Under the pieces are notes generated by a model that had not been told where the DNA came from, ran no database searches, and was given only the letters and a program-made list of their open reading frames with translations. Below are positions 52,701 to 59,396 of a DNA stretch of 64,000 nucleotides, piece after piece. A program made the position numbers and the translations under genes. The DNA comes from JBBTCX01 sp964494205 (GTDB taxonomy: Bacteria; Planctomycetota; Phycisphaerae; UBA1845), in contig CAZBRD010000008.1 of the NCBI GenBank assembly GCA_964494205.1, forward strand, positions 124,001 through 188,000, written 5' to 3'. Position 1 is the stretch's first letter, and each line of letters opens with the position of its first letter.

Positions 52701-53283
52701 GATAGAAGACATTGTCGGCACCGCGCATGGTGCCAAGCGGATCGCCTGGTCGAGAATACGCAATGCAGCCAACAATGTGCAACAGTTGCCCCCCTGCCAC
52801 CGAACCTTCTTGATCTGAACGAGAAGTAACGTCTACGGGTCGAACAGCCGGTCTGGGAGGATCAAGAATTGCGCCTTCGACTCGTTTCGCGTGATGCGGC
52901 TTGTGCAGTCTCTCCAGCCGTTTCGGTCCGATGTTATAACGATCTCTAAACCGAACAAAGTCATAAACGAAGGACAGCCGAAGATCGGCGTCAGCGTCGC
53001 TGGGGACGGCGCGATATTTGACCAATTGGATTTCGCCGGCCGCCATGGCGATGGGCCCTGCAGGATCGATGGACAAGATAGTCCATCCCTCTCCTTCTAT
53101 TTGAACCAGTTCCAGCGTCGCGTCTTTCCCCGCAGTAAACTCGAGGACACCTTCGTATTCCTGGCCGGATACCGCTGCGCGGCGGGCCTCAGGAGGGATA
53201 CGCAGTTTAGGAGCATTACGCAAATCGGCCCATGCCTGGCCCGCTAACGCACAGAATACCAATACAACCGGTGTTCGAAGCAT
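49750..53283 (-). CDS. giant exported zincin with Ig-like, RCC1 and dockerin-like domains
   Basis: The 1177-residue product has a signal peptide (LRTPVVLVFCALAGQAWAD). A metallopeptidase-like region has the zincin motif HEYGH at 349-353 (GTIIHEYGHHYLENY), with a cysteine-rich insertion. An Ig-like domain follows at about 605-690 (YQWRKDTIPLVND). Next come about seven RCC1-type repeats at about 695-1030, for example TWHTVALKSDGTVWSWGHNG. A second Ig-like domain (about 1040-1120) precedes a dockerin-like end (SGDVNGDGAINGFDYSAFV and FDIGNDGDVDIRNFADF). ATG 53283 is chosen because GGAG lies nearby; an upstream GTG at 53292 is possible. It is likely a secreted protease with a substrate-binding propeller. 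Confidence 0.85.
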   Translation of the reverse strand: MLRTPVVLVFCALAGQAWADLRNAPKLRIPPEARRAAVSGQEYEGVLEFTAGKDATLELVQIEGEGWTILSIDPAGPIAMAAGEIQLVKYRAVPSDADADLRLSFVYDFVRFRDRYNIGPKRLERLHKPHHAKRVEGAILDPPRPAVRPVDVTSRSDQEGSVAGGQLLHIVGCIAYSRPGDPLGTMRGADNVFYQIMDCDSPGFDEEMYAGLTEINGCFDITFNWDDGGDDPDIYLYFETDTGVAQVQADTFLEEDYSWDTEEELIFEDFEGNFIDFGIISPVADEQAALHIHGALTKAFRFIQIHDGIAVEHVEAQWPEDDNGAWYNPVFEEIHIGPNETWNEGTIIHEYGHHYLENYAQNVSPDYCNGFCDDEDVPCGTGDCDLFESGGHCAWCPETDHDAWNEGFPDWMAGAVMRAWTADYGYTPLSIGDGRYAVESLQTCCQDNAVHPEADIVQGYITALLQDIEDPNGNIDDHAGEGLADCNGDLIPDCGLADCNMDGSRDCDCTMDAMWLGVDEIFQIARVDQVITPLEFINAWRARYPQHELDFWSTVRNVSPLFGQYPQPALSIATQPANCKSARVGEPLTISAAANGSLVRYQWRKDTIPLVNDARFSGVHTNTLSINPLMELDVGYYDVRVHSCDNSQNVTSNPVRVHVFDQLGGGNAGISWGRNTFGATGQGAFLPDTTLPNPIVDVNQFTAISPGTWHTVALKSDGTVWSWGHNGSGELGNNSVVSSPFPVQVIGLTDIVRVSAGGSSNLAVKADGKVYAWGSDFYGQLGLPSEAAQAVAVQIPSLDCATSVSVGGYHSMVIKSDGTVWTCGNNSEGQLGLGNFGGWTQVFQQVPGINNAVDGLASNLHSVVLRSDGTLLAWGRNNSGELGDGTMIYRASPVPVIGIDNVRSVHGNGYHTLAVRLDGTVWGWGAAAFTVIANTLVPTQIPGLTNVVEAAGSWSCSAYLRSDGTVWVSGGNYHGGLGISTGVGSNFFIGTPFRVAHIAGATRLAAGAQHFSVIAPSAQPTVIQAPPNQTRIPGQSMAMTVGVTGTPQFQYQWLYNGSPMINGGTVTGANEAVLSINPVGQGNAGNYSVLVTNAYGNTTSSAGVLTISNMSGDVNGDGAINGFDYSAFVACYAAPGIPPNPMALGLTPQTCTAIFDIGNDGDVDIRNFADFQNAFGG

Positions 53284-53590
53284 CAAGAACACTCCTCGCG
53301 AATGAAAAGACGTGTAGCGTTACACATCCCAACGAGCCAAAATAATGCGACCCCTAATAGCTCCCAGCTCCGATTGTACCGGGTCGGCAGACATGTTGGA
53401 TTCGATGCTACACATAAATTCCGTCGCCGCTTGCTTTCGGCCCAAATACGACGCCGCATTCGGCGAAAGCAAGGACCCTAAACCGTCCACCATAAACGCG
53501 ACAACCGAGCTGAAATTCCATCAGGATGGCAGTTTTTTTCAAGTTGGGCGAGAACAGTAAAGCATCAAGCGAGCCAACGTTCGTAAACGG

Positions 53591-54544
53591 TTACACTCGT
53601 GGAAGTGAGGCCTGAGGCCCTGGAAGGCGCGTTACTTGATTCGCGCGGCGTCTGGACTCCTCGAACACGTCCGCTGCATTGTAACTAGACCGCACGAACG
53701 GGCCCGCAGCCACGCTGATGAAACCGAGCGATCGAGCATGATCAGCCAGGGAATCAAACTCTTCGGGAGGATAGTACTTCATCACCGGCGCATGATCCGT
53801 CAGCGTCGGCTGAAGATACTGACCGACCGTGAGCACATCGCAATTCACTTCGCGAAGGTCGGCAAATGTTTGATGCAACTCTTCCGTTGTTTCGCCAAGG
53901 CCAACCATCACGCCGGATTTGGTGAGAATGTGTGGCGCGATCTCTTTGACGATGCGAAGCACTTCAAGCGAGCGGCGATACTTGCCCTGTGGGCGAATCT
54001 TCGGCGTGAGGCGCTCGACCATTTCGATGTTGTGATTGTACAACTCAGGCCCTGCTTCGCAGAGCATCGCGATGCATTCGCGCCGCGCGTGAAAGTCAGC
54101 CGGTAGAACCTCAACCGTTGTGGTCGGACATCGCTGCTTGATCGCACGCACGCACTCGGCGTAATGAGCTGCACCTTCGTCTTTCAAGTCGTCACGCGCG
54201 ACCGCAGTAATGACGACGTGGCGAAGATTCAGTTGCGAAACCGCGTCGGCAAGACGTGCGGGTTCATCAAAAGCAGGCGGTTCGGGCTTGGCGGTCTCGA
54301 CGGCACAATAGTGACAGCGCCGCGTACACTTGTGACCGAGAATCATGAACGTCGCATGACGCTTCGACCAGCACTCCGACAGATTCGGGCACTTCGCATC
54401 CTGACAAACGGTAGCCACGCCGCTGGCAGCCACCACGTCCTTCGTGTGCGTGAAATCACCCGAAGGCAGCGGGCGTTTCAACCATGGCGGCAAACGTCGT
54501 TCGGGACGTTCGCGAGTGGGCGGAGCTATAATAGTCAGGTTCAT
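53591..54544 (-). CDS. lipA: lipoyl synthase
   Basis: The 317-residue product shows both cysteine sets of LipA: CQDAKCPNLSEC for the auxiliary iron-sulfur cluster and CTRRCHYC for the radical-SAM cluster. ATFMILGHKCTRRCHYCAVE and GLGETTEELHQTFADLREV are family signatures, and the C-terminal GPFVRSSYNA supplies the final Ser-Tyr. It inserts two sulfur atoms into octanoyl groups on 2-oxoacid dehydrogenase and glycine cleavage proteins. The lipoyl transfer genes lipB/lplA are not in this window. Confidence 0.97.
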   Translation of the reverse strand: MNLTIIAPPTRERPERRLPPWLKRPLPSGDFTHTKDVVAASGVATVCQDAKCPNLSECWSKRHATFMILGHKCTRRCHYCAVETAKPEPPAFDEPARLADAVSQLNLRHVVITAVARDDLKDEGAAHYAECVRAIKQRCPTTTVEVLPADFHARRECIAMLCEAGPELYNHNIEMVERLTPKIRPQGKYRRSLEVLRIVKEIAPHILTKSGVMVGLGETTEELHQTFADLREVNCDVLTVGQYLQPTLTDHAPVMKYYPPEEFDSLADHARSLGFISVAAGPFVRSSYNAADVFEESRRRANQVTRLPGPQASLPRV

Positions 54545-54751
54545 CAGGCAATCGGCTCACATTCTGTTCAACGGCGATTATATTTATTTTTCGTCCGAAT
54601 CATACTGACCCGAATCGAGATAGTAATTGGCCCGATTTTCGAGAAATACTGGAACTGCGCTTGCTTATCTAATCAATGGTTTGACCATGCTATTTTGCAG
54701 ACGTAGCATGGTATATAGGTCAGCAGGAAGCCTGCGGAAGGAGCGGTGACC

Positions 54752-55225
54752 ATGTCGATTCGCTTCCAGAGATTGCTTTTTCCGACCGATTTCTCAGACA
54801 CCGCCAGTGCAGCGTTGGCGGACGCCAAAGCTCTCGCCCGACTTTTCAACGCCAAGCTGCATATCATCCACGTAATCGACGACGCCTACCAAAACTGGGC
54901 GTCCTTCGGCCCGGAAAGTATGCCCGTTGCCCCACCTCCCGAGGAGATGCTCACTCTGGGAAAAACGCGGATGGAGAAATTCGTCAATCAATTCTTGGCG
55001 GATTTGTCACCGGTTGTCGTGTCGCATGTCGCCTTTGGCCGACCGTTTGCCGAAATTATCGCCTACGCCCGCGAGCACAGCATCGATCTGATCGTTATGT
55101 CGACGCACGGCCGAGGATCGATCGCCCACGTTTTGCTGGGCAGCACCACCGAAAAAGTCGTACGCAAAGCTCCGTGTGCGGTGTTGACCGTTCGGGCAAA
55201 TCATCAGAAATTTGAAATGCCGTAG
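54752..55225 (+). CDS. universal stress protein (UspA family)
   Basis: The 157-residue product starts RLLFPTDFSDTASAALADAK and ends IVMSTHGRGSIAHVLLGSTTEKVVRKAPCAVLTV. The latter contains the G-2x-G-9x-G(S/T) nucleotide-binding motif, so it probably binds ATP. GGAAGGAG about eight bases upstream favours ATG 54752 over the GTG at 54746. Usp proteins respond to stress and starvation and are common in planctomycetes as single-domain copies. It is divergent from lipA. Confidence 0.93.
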   Translation: MSIRFQRLLFPTDFSDTASAALADAKALARLFNAKLHIIHVIDDAYQNWASFGPESMPVAPPPEEMLTLGKTRMEKFVNQFLADLSPVVVSHVAFGRPFAEIIAYAREHSIDLIVMSTHGRGSIAHVLLGSTTEKVVRKAPCAVLTVRANHQKFEMP

Positions 55226-55316
55226 TATTAGCGCCGGGGATGACTCGACGTCGAATAATTGGGCGACTGGTGGAGTCCCTGTAATATCACTGCATTGTTT
55301 CTTGAGGTTTGGCTGA

Positions 55317-56015
55317 TTGACCACTGCTGAAACAACCAGTTCTCGCCTTCGCTTCAACTTTGGCGAAGCAGGCTTCGCTGCACTGCTGCTTATTTATTTT
55401 GGGTATGCGGCAAACCTTGTCACCTTATCGGGACAGCCCCCACTTGTTTGGTTTGGTTCGGAACTAACCATTTACGCCATGAAGGTTGGCGGGCCCGCCA
55501 TGGCGCTGGTTGCAATCGCGTCGCTCAGCGGAAAGCAAATTGTTCTCCTGATGGACGCCATTGTCTCGGTCTTGATCGGAATCGCCCTCGGCTTTGGCGG
55601 ACTTTTCATGGGCATTATAGGCGGTTTTGATCTTCAGAACTTCCTTTATGTCATTTTTGGGTTCATGTTCGCTTCTGCCGGCATCCGCAACGGGCGCGAT
55701 TACTTCATACTTTCTCAATATACAAAGGAAACTCCAGCCACCCGACCGGCTGAGCGCGTGCCCGCCCGCTCGGTTGACGACGATCCGGAGATGGCGTCTC
55801 TGGCCGAGCGGTTGCGAAAACGCGTTTCCGACTCGACCGTGATCCTCCCGGCTATCGGGGCTGAGCCCGAACAGGTACAGGCGAAGCCATCTCTGCCCGC
55901 CGAACCGAAGATCAATGAGCCTGCAAAACCGGTCCCAATCCCACAGCCTCAAGCGGCTCTATCACCCGACGGGTTTCTCGCGTCGTTTGCAAAAAAGAAA
56001 GACCCTCAATCATAG
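55317..56015 (+). CDS. membrane protein with a charged C-terminal tail
   Basis: TTG at 55317 with GAGG nine bases upstream is the likely start. The 232-residue product has three to four hydrophobic segments within residues 15-130 (FAALLLIYFGYAANLVTL, VGGPAMALVAIASL, VLLMDAIVSVLIGIALGFGG). An 80-residue cytoplasmic tail rich in Pro, Ala and charged residues ends SFAKKKDPQS. I do not recognise the family. It is followed by the E1-like gene 58 bases later. Confidence 0.7.
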   Translation: MTTAETTSSRLRFNFGEAGFAALLLIYFGYAANLVTLSGQPPLVWFGSELTIYAMKVGGPAMALVAIASLSGKQIVLLMDAIVSVLIGIALGFGGLFMGIIGGFDLQNFLYVIFGFMFASAGIRNGRDYFILSQYTKETPATRPAERVPARSVDDDPEMASLAERLRKRVSDSTVILPAIGAEPEQVQAKPSLPAEPKINEPAKPVPIPQPQAALSPDGFLASFAKKKDPQS

Positions 56016-56073
56016 CGGCATCGAATCGGTGTCTTTCGCTCTCGCTTGCGCTCCTCGCTAAGATTACGGATAC

Positions 56074-57138
56074 ATGACCCGAACTGAGCTTCATACCATT
56101 CCGAGTGACCTCGCACGGTACTCTCGACAGATTCTGTTCGAGTCCATTGGCCTTGAAGGTCAACAGAAACTAAGCACGTCGCGCGTGGTCCTCTTCGGAT
56201 GCGGCGCGCTGGGCACCGTGCTGGCAAACACGCTCGCACGAGCGGGCATTGGGCACATCCGCATATGCGATCGCGACTACATCGAGTTCGACAACCTGCA
56301 ACGACAGGTCCTCTTCGACGAAGAAGACATCGCCGCCGGTCTGCCCAAGGCAGTGGCTGCAGCTAGAAAACTACGAAAAATCAACTCCGCCATCGAAATC
56401 GAAGCTGAAGTCCTCGACGTCAACCACACCAACATCGAACGCCTTTCTAATGGCGCGCAAGTGCTGCTCGATGGCACAGACAACTTCGAAACAAGATTCC
56501 TCATCAATGACTTCGCGGTGAAAACGCGAACGCCGTGGGTCTACGGCGCGGTGATTGGCTCGACCGGTTTGTGCATGCCGATCATCCCGTTCGACACGCC
56601 GTGCCTGCGCTGCGTGTTTGAGGAAGCGCCGCCGCCGGAAATGAACCCAACCTGCGATACTGCCGGTGTTCTCGGCTCCGTCGTCAACATCGTCGCGAGC
56701 CTGCAAGCGATCGAAGTCGTCAAACTGTTGATCGGCGCGAAGGACTCCATCAATCGCCACCTCGTCAACATCGACGTGTGGACGGGCCACTTCGCGAATC
56801 TGAACGTGCAATCGTCCTACGATCAGGGCAATTGCCCATGCTGCAAGCGCGGTGAATTTCCCTATCTGAGCGGCCAAATGACCAGCTCAACGACCACGCT
56901 CTGCGGACGCGATGCCGTGCAAGTGAACGCTGCAGGGGGCCGCAAAGTGGACTTCGCAATGATCGCAGAAAAAATCAAGGGCGTCGCCAAGGGCAACGTC
57001 TCGCACAATCGGTTCATGCTGAAAGCCAAGATCGATGAACATGACTTAACGCTCTTCGCCGATGGCCGTGCAATCATTCGCGGCACCAAGGATCCGGACA
57101 AAGCCCGCACGTTTTACGCCAAATATGTAGGCGCATAG
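56074..57138 (+). CDS. ThiF/MoeB-like E1 adenylyltransferase
   Basis: The 354-residue product has the nucleotide-binding GCGALGTVLANTLARAGIG, RQVLFDEEDI with the catalytic arginine, and DGTDNFETRFLIND. Candidate catalytic Cys is in PTCDTAGVL, and zinc-binding pairs are CLRC and CPCC. It would adenylate the C-terminal glycine of a ubiquitin-like sulfur carrier (ThiS or MoaD). The C-terminal 90 residues (TLCGRDAVQVNAAGG onward) form an extra domain seen in some bacterial members. ThiS/MoaD partners are not in the window. The cysteine desulfurase at 58160 may feed sulfur to it. Confidence 0.9.
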   Translation: MTRTELHTIPSDLARYSRQILFESIGLEGQQKLSTSRVVLFGCGALGTVLANTLARAGIGHIRICDRDYIEFDNLQRQVLFDEEDIAAGLPKAVAAARKLRKINSAIEIEAEVLDVNHTNIERLSNGAQVLLDGTDNFETRFLINDFAVKTRTPWVYGAVIGSTGLCMPIIPFDTPCLRCVFEEAPPPEMNPTCDTAGVLGSVVNIVASLQAIEVVKLLIGAKDSINRHLVNIDVWTGHFANLNVQSSYDQGNCPCCKRGEFPYLSGQMTSSTTTLCGRDAVQVNAAGGRKVDFAMIAEKIKGVAKGNVSHNRFMLKAKIDEHDLTLFADGRAIIRGTKDPDKARTFYAKYVGA

Positions 57139-57165
57139 ATGTAGAGTACAAATCGAAGCATGTGG

Positions 57166-57184
57166 GACCGGTTTCTAACCGGTC
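57166..57184. repeat. short intergenic hairpin
   Basis: GACCGGTT-TCT-AACCGGTC is a perfect eight-base-pair hairpin 27 bases after the E1-like gene. It is of the same style as the other hairpins. Confidence 0.75.
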
Positions 57185-57197
57185 AATTTGCGGGCTT

Positions 57198-57506
57198 ATG
57201 TTTGAAACCGCCAATTACATCGAAGCAGGTCTGTGGATCTCGATGGGCCTCGGGTTCACCTTGTTCGGCCTGTTCCGAAAGATCCCGCTCAAACAACGTT
57301 GGCTCGTCATCGCGGTCACTCTCATTCTGTTCGGCGTCTCTGACATCATCGAAACGCGCACCGGCGCGTGGTGGAAACCCTGGTGGCTGTTCGTTTGGAA
57401 AGCACTTTGCGTGCTCGTTCTGGCTGTTTGTGTAATTCAACATTATTCTCAGCGACGAAAGAACGGATCGATGAACCCGACGAATCACAAGGGTGATCAG
57501 CCATGA
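57198..57506 (+). CDS. small membrane protein of unknown function
   Basis: From ATG 57198 the product has 102 residues with three hydrophobic segments (IEAGLWISMGLGFTLFGLF, WLVIAVTLILFGVSDI, WLFVWKALCVLVLAVCVI). The first starts almost directly after the start, so an earlier start at 57162 is unnecessary. Its stop overlaps the LOG gene start by four bases (ATGA), implying translational coupling. No family is recognised. Confidence 0.7.
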   Translation: MFETANYIEAGLWISMGLGFTLFGLFRKIPLKQRWLVIAVTLILFGVSDIIETRTGAWWKPWWLFVWKALCVLVLAVCVIQHYSQRRKNGSMNPTNHKGDQP

Positions 57507-58084
57507 AATCAGTTTGCGTTTTTTGCGGTTCGAATGTCGGCTCAGATCCTGCGTTTGCCGACGCCGCCCGCGCGCTCGGCCAAGAACTCGTCCGTCACAA
57601 CATCACACTCGTCTACGGCGGCGGCAGCGTCGGGCTCATGGGCATCATCGCGGACGCTGTTCTCTCGCTCGGCGGACGGGCGATCGGCGTCATCCCCCAA
57701 TCACTGCTCGATCGCGAAGTGGGTCATCGTTCGCTGACCGAACTGCACGTCGTCTCCACCATGCACGAGCGGAAAGCCAAAATGAGCGAGCTGTCCGACG
57801 GCTTCATCGCGATGCCCGGCGGACTCGGCACGCTCGAAGAACTTTTTGAAGTCTGGACGTGGGCACAACTCGGCATCCACCGCAAGCCGATCGGCCTGCT
57901 GAACGTGAAAGGCTACTACGATTCCCTGATCAAGTTCGTGCAGGAGTCGATCGAACGCAGATTCGTTCCGCCAACAAACCTCGACATGGTGATCACGGAA
58001 ATCAGCGCGTCGGGTCTTCTGCACCAAATGGCTAACTACAATCCGCCCATCGTCGAAAAATGGCTGAGAACGAGTGAAACTTGA
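57503..58084 (+). CDS. LOG family (TIGR00730) Rossmann-fold protein
   Basis: The 193-residue product has the family's VYGGGSVGLMG and MPGGLGTLEELFEVWTWAQLG (PGGxGTxxE) motifs. LOG proteins in plants and some bacteria are cytokinin-riboside 5'-monophosphate phosphoribohydrolases; bacterial members may also act on other nucleotides, so hormone production must not be assumed. The gene is translationally coupled to the small membrane protein upstream. Its presence near an ethylene-receptor-like kinase is probably coincidental, as both are widespread. Confidence 0.95.
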   Translation: MKSVCVFCGSNVGSDPAFADAARALGQELVRHNITLVYGGGSVGLMGIIADAVLSLGGRAIGVIPQSLLDREVGHRSLTELHVVSTMHERKAKMSELSDGFIAMPGGLGTLEELFEVWTWAQLGIHRKPIGLLNVKGYYDSLIKFVQESIERRFVPPTNLDMVITEISASGLLHQMANYNPPIVEKWLRTSET

Positions 58085-58159
58085 TGCGGACAGTACTGCC
58101 AACATAGGCCTACTCTTTCCCATAAACGCCGTCACCGATTTCGGATAAAATCGTTTGCC

Positions 58160-59290
58160 ATGATCTACCTCGACCAGGCAGCCACCAGTTGGCCGAAACC
58201 GCAACGCGTACTCGACGCGATGACAGCCTGCATGACCGAGGGCGTTGGCAACCCCAGCCGCGCGGGGCACGCGCTTTCCGTTCGCGCGGAGAGGATCGTC
58301 AACGACGCCCGCGTCGCGCTCGTGCGATTGTTTCGCGTGAATGATCCCGATCGCATCATCCACTGCTTCAACTGCACCGATGCTTTGAATATCGCAATCA
58401 AGGGCGTGCTGACGGAAGGCGACCACGTCATCACCAGCGTGATCGAGCACAACAGCGTGAATCGTCCCCTGCAACGACTCGCAGACGACGGCATCATCAC
58501 GCTGACGTGGCTGCCGATCGGTGACGACGGACGTGTCGACCCGTCAGCCGTGCAAGAGGCGATCACGCCCAAGACGCGACTCATCGCCATCACCCACGCC
58601 AGCAACGTGACCGGCATCATTCAACCGATCAAGGAAATCGGACGCATAGCACGCGCGCACGATTTGCACTTTCTGGTGGACGCCGCGCAGACGGCCGGCG
58701 TTCTTGACATCGACGTCGTGAAACTCGACATCGACTTACTGGCCTTCTCAGGGCACAAGTCACTCTTGGGTCCGACAGGTACCGGCGGCCTATACGTCAG
58801 CCCGCGAGTTTCTCTGCGCGCCTGGCGCGAAGGAGGCACTGGCGGCGACTCGACGCTTCCCACACAGCCGCTCGAACTGCCGACAGCGTTGGAGGCAGGC
58901 ACACCGAACACCATCGGCTTGGCGGGGTTGACCGCGGGTGTGCAAGGTTTGGATACACACCAGGCATTGTTGCATGAACGAACGCTGGTTCGCCGATTCA
59001 TTGGAGCCATCCAAGATCACCCACGCGTTCACATTGTCGGAAACGCCGCCGTTGATGTTCGCACCGGCGTAGTGCCAATTAATGTCACCGGCATCGCACC
59101 AGCCGACGTGGCTGCAATCTTGGACGAGAGTTTCAACATCGCCGTGCGTCCGGGTTTGCATTGTGCCCCGTACGCACACAAATCGCTGGGCACCTTTCCC
59201 GACGGGGCGATCAGGGTCTCAGTCGGGGCGAGCAATTCCGCAGATGAAATCGATCAACTGGTCGATGCGTTGCAGCAGATCGCAACATAG
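58160..59290 (+). CDS. cysteine desulfurase (class V aminotransferase)
   Basis: The 376-residue product has the pyridoxal-phosphate Lys200 in AFSGHKSLLGPTGTGGLY, HASNVTGIIQPIKEIG with the substrate-binding His and Asn, and the C-terminal catalytic Cys335 in VRPGLHCAPYAHK. It belongs to the group of SufS/Csd-like enzymes and releases sulfur from cysteine for Fe-S clusters or sulfur-carrier proteins. Neither sufE nor iscU is adjacent. Nearby E1-like, lipA and cysK genes fit a shared demand for sulfur. Confidence 0.92.
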   Translation: MIYLDQAATSWPKPQRVLDAMTACMTEGVGNPSRAGHALSVRAERIVNDARVALVRLFRVNDPDRIIHCFNCTDALNIAIKGVLTEGDHVITSVIEHNSVNRPLQRLADDGIITLTWLPIGDDGRVDPSAVQEAITPKTRLIAITHASNVTGIIQPIKEIGRIARAHDLHFLVDAAQTAGVLDIDVVKLDIDLLAFSGHKSLLGPTGTGGLYVSPRVSLRAWREGGTGGDSTLPTQPLELPTALEAGTPNTIGLAGLTAGVQGLDTHQALLHERTLVRRFIGAIQDHPRVHIVGNAAVDVRTGVVPINVTGIAPADVAAILDESFNIAVRPGLHCAPYAHKSLGTFPDGAIRVSVGASNSADEIDQLVDALQQIAT

Positions 59291-59396
59291 CAGGCGTTGT
59301 TTCACGGCGTTCAGGGAGTTTCAGTCTTCCCGCAGTCAAAAAGCGACAATTCCAATACAATTGACAGCCCCCACTCACGCTCCGACCATATCCGGC

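Noticed and set aside
53345..53560. Frame of 71 codons before the lipA gene
   Set aside because: No ribosome binding site and no motif; it may be promoter DNA of the divergent-side giant gene.
2549..58084. A plant-hormone module of ethylene receptor and LOG cytokinin enzyme
   Set aside because: The genes are 53 kb apart and unlinked; LOG proteins are near-universal in bacteria and need not act on cytokinins.
59082..59396. N-terminal extension of the second GT39-type gene
   Set aside because: It overlaps the cysteine desulfurase in another frame and lacks any motif; ATG 59397 or 59457 gives the expected N-terminus.
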